From contig JAEYDD010000038.1 in assembly GCA_023404095.1 (NCBI GenBank), positions 124,001-188,000 on the forward strand: DNA of 64,000 bases. The letters are read 5' to 3'. Made by a program: the position numbers and the translations under genes. The stretch's first letter is position 1. Each line of letters opens with the position of its first letter. Below the pieces are notes generated by a model. That model made no database searches. It saw only the letters and a program-made list of their open reading frames with translations, and was not told the origin of the DNA. This stretch comes from Pseudomonadota bacterium. Its GTDB lineage: Bacteria; Pseudomonadota; Alphaproteobacteria; Rhizobiales; Rhizobiaceae. Below, piece after piece: positions 58,533 to 64,000 of this stretch.

Positions 58533-60269
58533 ATGACGATAAAGACCAAGAAGCTCATCAATGCGCCCGACGATATCATCCCGGAATTCATTGAAGGGCT
58601 TGTTGGCGCTTGGCCGGATCTCCTGACGGTGGAGGGCCCGACGGGTCGAGCCGTGGTGGCGCGGCACGGACCGCGTGACGGCAAGGTTGGCATCGTCATC
58701 GGCGGCGGATCAGGCCACGAGCCGGCTTTTGCCGGCTATGTCGGCCGCGGCCTTGCCGATGCGGCGGCCGTCGGCAATGTCTTTGCCTCTCCCTCGCCGC
58801 AGCAGATCCTCGATGCCGGACGCGCGGCCGATGGCGGCGCTGGCGTCGTATTCCTCTACGGCAATTACACCGGCGACGTTCTGAACTTCACCATGGCGGC
58901 GGAGGAACTGGCCGGCGAGGGAACGCCGGTTCGCCATGTCGCCGTGACCGATGACATTGCATCCGCGCCCTTCGCGCGGAGGGAAGAGCGCCGCGGTGTC
59001 GCCGGCGATTTCTTCGTCTTCAAATGCGCGGGGGCCGCTGCCGACCTGGGAGAGCCGCTTGAGCAGGTCGAAGCGCTGGCACGACTTGCCAATGAGAAGT
59101 GCCGCTCCATGGGCGTCGCTCTAGGAGCGTGCTCATTGCCTCAGACGGGCACGCCGAACTTCGAGATCGGGCCGGAGGATATGGAGATCGGCATGGGGAT
59201 CCATGGCGAGCCGGGTATGCGCCGCGTGCCGCTTGCCAGTGCGGATGCCGTCGTTGATATTCTGATGGAACCGATCCTCGCGGAGCTGGAACTTCACAAC
59301 GGCGACAGTGTCGCCGTGTTGGTCAACGGGCTTGGCGCAACGACGCAGCTCGAACTGTTCGTGCTGTTCCGCCGCGTGCACAATATTCTTCAGAACAAGG
59401 GAATTCACATCCACGCCCGCTGGGTCGGCGAATACGCGACCTCGCTGGAAATGGCGGGCGCTTCGGTCACGATCCTCAAGCTTGACGATACGCTGACACG
59501 CCTTCTCGATCATCCATGCCGTACGCCCGCGCTCACGGTCGCGATGGAGCCGGCCCCGCTGGCGAGTGCGAAACGCAGTGTGCGTCAGGTGCAGGTCAAG
59601 AAGGCGGCCGTCAGGCGCGACCCCGTGCTTTTGCGGACGACGGGAAGCGTCACGCCGGCGCGGTTCCGCGTGATGATGGCCAATGTCGCGGCCACCATCC
59701 GCGAGAAGCGCGACTGGCTTTCCGAGCTTGACGGGATCATCGGCGACGGCGACCACGGCGTCACCATGGATATTGGCTGGACGGCCGTGAGCGCCGCTCT
59801 TTCCGAACTGGAAGCGAATGCGACGATCTCCGAGACATGCGACGTGATCGCCCAGGCCTTCCTGACGGCGGTCGGCGCATCGTCGGGACCGCTCTACGCC
59901 AGTGCGTTTCAAAGCGCCGGTGCGGCCGTTTCCGACCGGCTCAATCTCGACGGCCCGGCCATGGCCGCCTGGGTCAAGGGTATGGGCGACGGGATACTGT
60001 CGCGCGGCGGTGCCCGGCCGGGTGACAAGACCATGCTCGACGCGTGGGTGCCGGCCGGGGACGCTGCGGTCACTGCCGCTGGCAACGGTGCGGATGAATA
60101 CGCTGCCTTGCAGGCGGCCACGGACGCTGCACGCGCCGGCAGGGATGAGACCGCCACCTTTGAGAGCCGCAGGGGCCGTTCGGCGAAACTGGGCGCGCGA
60201 TCGCTCGGGCATCTAGACCCCGGCGCGGCGTCCGCTGCGCTCATGCTCGCAGCGATGCTTGAAACTTGA
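58533..60269 (+). CDS. Fused DhaK-DhaL ATP-dependent ketose (dihydroxyacetone/tetrulose) kinase
   Basis: A 578-residue Dak-family kinase in the ATP-dependent two-domain form. The DhaK domain has IGGGSGHEPAFAGYVGRGLA and the covalent substrate-binding His224 in GMGIHGEPGMR. The DhaL domain (from about 375) has the Mg/ATP loop GDGDHGVTMD (D405-D407), GASSGPLYASAFQSAG and the C-terminal LGARSLGHLDPGAASAAL. GGAGGAG precedes the ATG. No phosphotransferase DhaM is present, consistent with ATP use. Relatives phosphorylate dihydroxyacetone, erythruloses and related short ketoses. It is the last gene of the split-transketolase operon. Confidence 0.9.
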   Translation: MTIKTKKLINAPDDIIPEFIEGLVGAWPDLLTVEGPTGRAVVARHGPRDGKVGIVIGGGSGHEPAFAGYVGRGLADAAAVGNVFASPSPQQILDAGRAADGGAGVVFLYGNYTGDVLNFTMAAEELAGEGTPVRHVAVTDDIASAPFARREERRGVAGDFFVFKCAGAAADLGEPLEQVEALARLANEKCRSMGVALGACSLPQTGTPNFEIGPEDMEIGMGIHGEPGMRRVPLASADAVVDILMEPILAELELHNGDSVAVLVNGLGATTQLELFVLFRRVHNILQNKGIHIHARWVGEYATSLEMAGASVTILKLDDTLTRLLDHPCRTPALTVAMEPAPLASAKRSVRQVQVKKAAVRRDPVLLRTTGSVTPARFRVMMANVAATIREKRDWLSELDGIIGDGDHGVTMDIGWTAVSAALSELEANATISETCDVIAQAFLTAVGASSGPLYASAFQSAGAAVSDRLNLDGPAMAAWVKGMGDGILSRGGARPGDKTMLDAWVPAGDAAVTAAGNGADEYAALQAATDAARAGRDETATFESRRGRSAKLGARSLGHLDPGAASAALMLAAMLET

Positions 60270-60456
60270 AACACCTGTGACATCGGAGTGTGAGGGCTTT
60301 CGTCAGCTTCCGCACTCCCCGGCAACCAGGGTTGCAGACTGGCGATTATCCTGACGAGCGTTGTGGCGGATTGCGCCGGGATGCGCGTGCGGCGCTGGCC
60401 CCCGGGGGCACTGATCGTCATGATTGCGCGCGGCTTCGCCTGATGTGGCTCCATTT

Positions 60457-60719
60457 TTCTACAGAACTGCCGACGGTGCAGAGATCGACTGGGTGTTCGA
60501 GCAGGGTGGCAAGAGGTGACTGTCGAGGTGAAGCGTGCCAGTGCTCCGCAAGCCGCGCGCGGGTTCTTTTTCGCCTTTGGCGATCTTGAAATGGACAACA
60601 GATTTGTCGTTGGAGCAGGTGCGGAGGATTATCCGGCGAAGGGCGGGGCCAAGGTGCGCACTCTCCTGGCGGCGGTCAAAGAGGTCCGCGAAATTCTGAA
60701 ATCACCGTTTGCAGCGTAA
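60457..60719 (+). pseudogene. C-terminal remnant of a DUF4143 AAA-type ATPase
   Basis: The frame from 60457 reads FYRTADGAEIDWVFEQGGKR and stops. The next frame (from about 60516) reads TVEVKRASAPQAARGFFFAF, GDLEMDNRFVVGAGAEDYPA and ends VREILKSPFAA. Joined, they form the nuclease-like C-terminal domain of DUF4143 ATPases (FYRT..GAEID..., then IEVK...P...RGF, RFVVY.G..R.PL). The AAA domain is absent and a frameshift separates the halves. The flanks 60270-60456 and 60720-60931 contain no recognisable feature. Confidence 0.5.
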
Positions 60720-60931
60720 CAATGGAGCTATCGGCACCATTTTCCGGCCAGTTAATGTTCCTGGACACACCTTGGTCCATCGGCTGGCAACGTTTGCAAA
60801 CGGCACGCAGTGTCCGTCATCACTACCACGGCGCTAATCGGTTGTGTCTTCTCCGACAGCGTGTTGCGCCGCGCTCCCAGAGAGGGACGGCAGTCACGGG
60901 GCCGCCGGCGCTCGGCTGCCTGTCGCGTAGA

Positions 60932-61972
60932 TCATATGGCGGCCTTGCGGACTATGCCGCGCTCTTCTCTGTCGATCTCGGCGCTGGGTCGACGGGAGAG
61001 GGCGCGGAAGGCACTTGGCGTTTCTCCGAATGCTTTCCGAAACTCCCGCGAGAAATGCGCTGTATCGGCAAAACCGGTGATGTGAGCAATCTCCATCACC
61101 GAGAGCGACCCGCCTAAAAGCAGATAGCGCCCGTAGTTCAGCCGCATGCTGCGAAAGGCCTGTCCGAGTGTCTGGTTCAGGTTGGCCCGGAACAGCCGCT
61201 CCAATTGGCGGAGCGAAATGGAGCAATAGCGGGCTATAGCAAGGTTGTTGGGCGGCTGGTCGAGTTGTTGCTCCATGAAATGCAGTGCCTTGCGCACGCG
61301 CGTATCGGTGCCGTCGGGGGGCAATTGGAAAAAATGCGCTTGGGGTACGGTGGCAGGACGCATCGACGTCATCATCATGTGTCGCATCACCTGCCTCGCC
61401 CGTTCGGCGCCGCAGTGGCGCACGATGATGTACAGGGCAAGATCGATCGCCGCTGTCGATCCGGCGCAGGTGATGACATCGCCCTCGTCGATGAAGATCC
61501 GGTCCAGCGAAATCTGCGCACGGGGGAACCGGCTCTTGAACGCCTCCATGACGTTCCAGTGGATGCAGTATCTCCGCTCGTCCACCAGCCCGGCCCGCGC
61601 CAGCGCAAAGCTGCCGGTGCAGATGCCGAGTAACCCGACCCCTTGCGTGTGCGCCAGTTTGATCAGTTGCATCAGAGCCGGAGCCGGCGTGTCGTCGGCA
61701 TAGCTGTTGCCACCACAGATGGCGACATAGTCATAGTCCTTTGGATCGGGCAGTCCCGGCACTGTGGCGACCGCGACGCCGCAACTGGCTGCCACCTGCC
61801 CTCCGGTGAGCGAATAGACATCCCAACCGACGCGGATCTGTCGGCTCTTTGCCGCATCGTCGGCCGCAAGCCGGAGCGCGTCGATGAAACCCGAAAACGC
61901 GGCCAACGTGAACTTGTTCTGCAATATGAAGGCGATACGCAGCTCAAAGCTGCTTTCCGACGCGGTTCCCAT
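60932..61972 (-). CDS. GlxA-type AraC-family regulator (DJ-1/PfpI-like sensor plus AraC HTH)
   Basis: A 346-residue regulator. Residues about 10-190 form a DJ-1/PfpI-like domain with GICTGSFALARAGLVDERRY at the nucleophile-elbow position. Residues about 235-330 are two AraC helix-turn-helix motifs (NNLAIARYCSISLRQLERLF, MEIAHITGFADTAHFSREFR, KAFGETPSAFR). The GlxA group regulates catabolism of amines and quaternary ammonium compounds in many proteobacteria. It is divergent from a polyamine-type ABC importer, and a 21-bp-spaced direct repeat lies between. Confidence 0.92.
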   Translation of the reverse strand: MGTASESSFELRIAFILQNKFTLAAFSGFIDALRLAADDAAKSRQIRVGWDVYSLTGGQVAASCGVAVATVPGLPDPKDYDYVAICGGNSYADDTPAPALMQLIKLAHTQGVGLLGICTGSFALARAGLVDERRYCIHWNVMEAFKSRFPRAQISLDRIFIDEGDVITCAGSTAAIDLALYIIVRHCGAERARQVMRHMMMTSMRPATVPQAHFFQLPPDGTDTRVRKALHFMEQQLDQPPNNLAIARYCSISLRQLERLFRANLNQTLGQAFRSMRLNYGRYLLLGGSLSVMEIAHITGFADTAHFSREFRKAFGETPSAFRALSRRPSAEIDREERGIVRKAAI

Positions 61973-62002
61973 GGCGATCCCAAGGCGTTAACTTGTCGCC
62001 TA

Positions 62003-62031
62003 TGTTCAATCATGTGTCAGAATTGTTCAAT
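62003..62031. promoter_or_regulatory. Direct repeat TGTTCAAT with 21-bp period, probable AraC-family operator
   Basis: TGTTCAAT occurs at 62003-62010 and again at 62024-62031, exactly 21 bp apart (two helical turns). This is the geometry of AraC-family half-sites on one face of the DNA. The repeat lies 31-60 bp upstream of the divergent glxA-type gene and 84-112 bp upstream of the importer binding-protein gene. Confidence 0.5.
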
Positions 62032-62114
62032 ATGGAAGTTGCGGTTGTTGCTATGGTGGTGTCCGGAAAAAGTTCCCAATCGCACAAAGCGAACCCCAGA
62101 GACGGAGATATCAC

Positions 62115-63155
62115 ATGATGAAACGCTTATTGCTTGCCTCAGTTGCCGGCCTTATCGGCATGCCGCAGGCAGTGCTTGCCCAGTCCGCTTCGCAGTCGAT
62201 CACCGTTGCCTATTACGGTGGAAACTGGGGTGAGGCGTTCGACGCCTGTGTCGCTCAGCCGTTCTCGAAGGCCACCGGAATCAAAGTCGTCGCCGAGATC
62301 GGCAATTCAACGACCACGCTGTCCAAGCTGCAGCAGCAGTCCGGAAATGCGGTCATCGACGTCGCCTACATGGATGGCGGCATTAGCGAGATCGCAGAGG
62401 CCGCCGGTGTGCTGGCACCGATCGATCTTGCCCAGCTTCCCCATGCAAGTTCGCTTCAGCCGCAGGCGGCCTACAAGAACGATGACCATGTCTTCGCCGT
62501 CAGCGCCGGCTATTATTCGCTCGGCCTCATCTACAACACCAATGAAGTCTCTGAAGCGCCGTCCAGCTGGGATGAGCTGTGGAACGACGCCTATGCCGGC
62601 GCCGTGGCCGTCCCGTCGCCCAACAACTCCGCCGGCGTGGCTTTCGTGATCTTTCTCGCCGGTGCCTTCGGCGACGCCTCGGAAAGCATGGATGCGACGT
62701 TCGCCAAACTGAAGTCCCTGGATTCGGGGCTGCTCTATGACACCTCGGGTGCCGCTTCGAACGCGTTCCAGAGCAACGAAGTCATCATCGGCGCGCATTT
62801 CAACGTCGGCGCCTGGGACCTGATCGACGCCGGTCTGCCGATCGGTTTCACCGTGCCCAAGGAAGGCGTGTGGGCAACCGATGCGCGGATGCATATCGTC
62901 AAAGGCACCAAGAATGCCGAGGCTGCGGCCAAGTTCATCGACACAGCCTTGACGCCTGAGGCGGCCACCTGTCTGGCTGAAAAGCTCTATCTCGGGCCGG
63001 CCATCACCGGCGTGGCGCTATCTGCCGATATCGAGCGGAAGCTGCCTTGGGGCAGTGGAGGTTCTATCGAGAATCTGCGTCTCTTTGACTGGTCCGACGT
63101 CAACGCCAAGCGCCCGGCCATCACCGACCGCTGGAACCGCGAAATCGCGAACTGA
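62115..63155 (+). CDS. ABC transporter periplasmic binding protein, PotD/polyamine-like family
   Basis: A 346-residue binding protein with a Sec signal ending AVLAQSAS. The mature N-terminus SITVAYYGGNWGEAFDACVA, DGGISEIAEAAGVLAPIDLA and YYSLGLIYNTNEVSEAPSSW follow the PotD/PotF/spermidine-type group, which also takes up other small amines and acids. GGAG lies 8 nt before the ATG. The ATPase gene follows after 4 nt. The divergent GlxA-type regulator suggests an amine or quaternary ammonium ligand. Confidence 0.9.
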   Translation: MMKRLLLASVAGLIGMPQAVLAQSASQSITVAYYGGNWGEAFDACVAQPFSKATGIKVVAEIGNSTTTLSKLQQQSGNAVIDVAYMDGGISEIAEAAGVLAPIDLAQLPHASSLQPQAAYKNDDHVFAVSAGYYSLGLIYNTNEVSEAPSSWDELWNDAYAGAVAVPSPNNSAGVAFVIFLAGAFGDASESMDATFAKLKSLDSGLLYDTSGAASNAFQSNEVIIGAHFNVGAWDLIDAGLPIGFTVPKEGVWATDARMHIVKGTKNAEAAAKFIDTALTPEAATCLAEKLYLGPAITGVALSADIERKLPWGSGGSIENLRLFDWSDVNAKRPAITDRWNREIAN

Positions 63156-63159
63156 GCCA

Positions 63160-64000
63160 ATGACCCTGCTTGCTATCACTGACGTCACCAAGTCCTTCGC
63201 CAACCACCGCGCGCTCGATCGTGTGTCATTGGATGTCAGGCAGGGCGAACTCATCTCGCTGCTCGGACCATCCGGCTGCGGCAAGACCACGCTTCTGCGC
63301 ATCATCGGCGGCTTCATGTCCGCCAACAGCGGCCGCATCACAATCGAGGGCGAGGACGTCTCGGCCCTGCCGCCCAACAAGCGGCCGCTGAACACCGTGT
63401 TCCAGAACTATGCACTGTTTCCGCACATGACCGTGTTGCAGAACGTCGCCTATGGGCCGCTGCGAGCCGGCGCTTCGCGCAAGGAGTCCGAAACCCGCGC
63501 TCATGAGGCGCTGGAAATGGTGGGCCTTGCGGCGATGGCGCCTCGCAGCCCCCGTGCGATGTCCGGGGGGCAGCAACAGCGCGTGGCGCTGGCCCGCGCT
63601 ATCGTCAACCGGCCCAAGCTTCTGCTTCTGGACGAGCCGTTGTCAGCACTCGATTTGCAATTGCGCAAGCGCATGCAGATCGAACTGAAACAACTGCAGG
63701 TCCAACTAGGCATCACGTTCATTTTCGTCACCCACGACCAGGACGAGGCAATGGCAATGTCCGATCGCATCGCGGTCATGTCAGCGGGCCACATCGAGCA
63801 GATCGACGCACCTGAGAACATCTACCGCCGCCCGCGGACCCGCTTCGTCGCCGATTTCATCGGTGAAGCGAATATCCTGCCGATGCGCCCCGATGGCCGT
63901 GCGCTCACGACCGAAGGTGGATCGGAAGGCGTGCTGCGTCCGGAGAACCTGCGCGTCTTCGCCCGTGCAGACCAATTGCCGGCCGGCTGGCTTTCGCTTT
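63160..64000 (+). CDS. PotA-type ABC transporter ATPase, 3' end cut by window edge
   Basis: An open frame of 280 codons running off the right edge. Walker A GPSGCGKTTLLRIIGGFM, Q-loop NTVFQNYALFPHMTVLQNVA, signature MSGGQQQRVALARAIVNRPK (Met replaces the usual Leu), Walker B LLLLDEPLSALDLQLRKRMQ, and the start of a TOBE domain (GVLRPENLRV). Permease genes are expected just beyond the window. It powers the importer whose binding protein is encoded upstream. Confidence 0.93.
   Translation, partial: MTLLAITDVTKSFANHRALDRVSLDVRQGELISLLGPSGCGKTTLLRIIGGFMSANSGRITIEGEDVSALPPNKRPLNTVFQNYALFPHMTVLQNVAYGPLRAGASRKESETRAHEALEMVGLAAMAPRSPRAMSGGQQQRVALARAIVNRPKLLLLDEPLSALDLQLRKRMQIELKQLQVQLGITFIFVTHDQDEAMAMSDRIAVMSAGHIEQIDAPENIYRRPRTRFVADFIGEANILPMRPDGRALTTEGGSEGVLRPENLRVFARADQLPAGWLSL

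Noticed and set aside
1..64000. tRNA, rRNA, CRISPR array or intact insertion sequence
   Set aside because: No cloverleaf-like sequence, spaced repeat array or complete transposase with terminal repeats was recognised in the window.

Overview
The window looks like accessory DNA (a megaplasmid, chromid or variable chromosomal region) of a GC-rich alphaproteobacterium of the Rhizobiaceae (Rhizobium / Agrobacterium / Ensifer / Shinella type). The reasons are the very high density of ABC and TRAP uptake systems each with its own LacI, GntR, LysR or AraC regulator, the protein families present (a DUF2218 siderophore-interacting protein, a remnant of the RHE_PE00001 / DUF1612 family known from rhizobial plasmids), and tight ATGA-overlapping operons separated by gene wreckage. 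I see no rRNA, tRNA, CRISPR array, replication origin or intact transposon.

Layout. (1) 1-4867: a LacI-type regulator, cut by the window edge, divergent from a three-gene molybdenum/FeS/FAD aldehyde oxidoreductase (PaoABC-like, without a Tat signal). (2) 4923-5465: a frameshifted RHE_PE00001 remnant and a perfect palindrome. (3) 5482-16638: a GntR regulator with two winged helices, divergent from an operon with a dipeptide-type ABC importer and five hydrolase or accessory enzymes (C45 Ntn-hydrolase, alpha/beta hydrolase, amidase-signature enzyme, FMN split-barrel protein, M23-like protein). (4) 28771-16816 on the minus strand: an iron-siderophore cluster running fecI, fecR, STN-type TonB receptor, binding protein, siderophore-interacting protein, two permeases, ATPase, a second siderophore-interacting protein and an ABC exporter.

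(5) 29043-30982: IS3 transposase remnant, a GGDEF protein and an FAD-oxidase remnant. (6) 31108-40286: a LacI regulator, a 22-bp perfect palindrome and an Amadori-compound (fructosamine) type operon: FrlB/FraB-like SIS deglycase, CUT1 sugar importer, a 49-codon relic of a sugar-phosphate isomerase/epimerase, FrlD-like kinase, FAD amine oxidase and MalK-type ATPase. (7) 40862-49760: a D-2-hydroxyacid dehydrogenase and HMG-CoA-lyase-like enzyme, divergent from an acylating aldehyde dehydrogenase, Fe-alcohol dehydrogenase and GntR regulator across a region with two TGATGCATCA boxes, followed by a TRAP transporter. (8) 49812-54552: a LysR regulator, a 3-hydroxyisobutyrate-dehydrogenase-like enzyme and a second TRAP transporter paralogous to the first but in opposite orientation. 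(9) 54838-60269: a split transketolase, an SDR dehydrogenase, a TIM-barrel isomerase/epimerase and a fused DhaK-DhaL ketose kinase. (10) 60457-64000: a DUF4143 ATPase remnant, a GlxA/AraC regulator and the start of a polyamine-type ABC importer.

How the genes work together. Most blocks follow one plan: a sensor, a high-affinity importer and a short catabolic pathway. The two least explained are the amide/peptide operon at 6.6-16.6 kb and the split-transketolase plus Dak-kinase pathway at 54.8-60.3 kb with its flanking TRAP systems. Both have recognisable enzyme families, but their arrangement does not match any pathway I can name with confidence. Gene starts were chosen by ribosome-binding site, stop-start overlap and family length. 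Functions are family-level inferences from the translated sequence, since no database search was possible.
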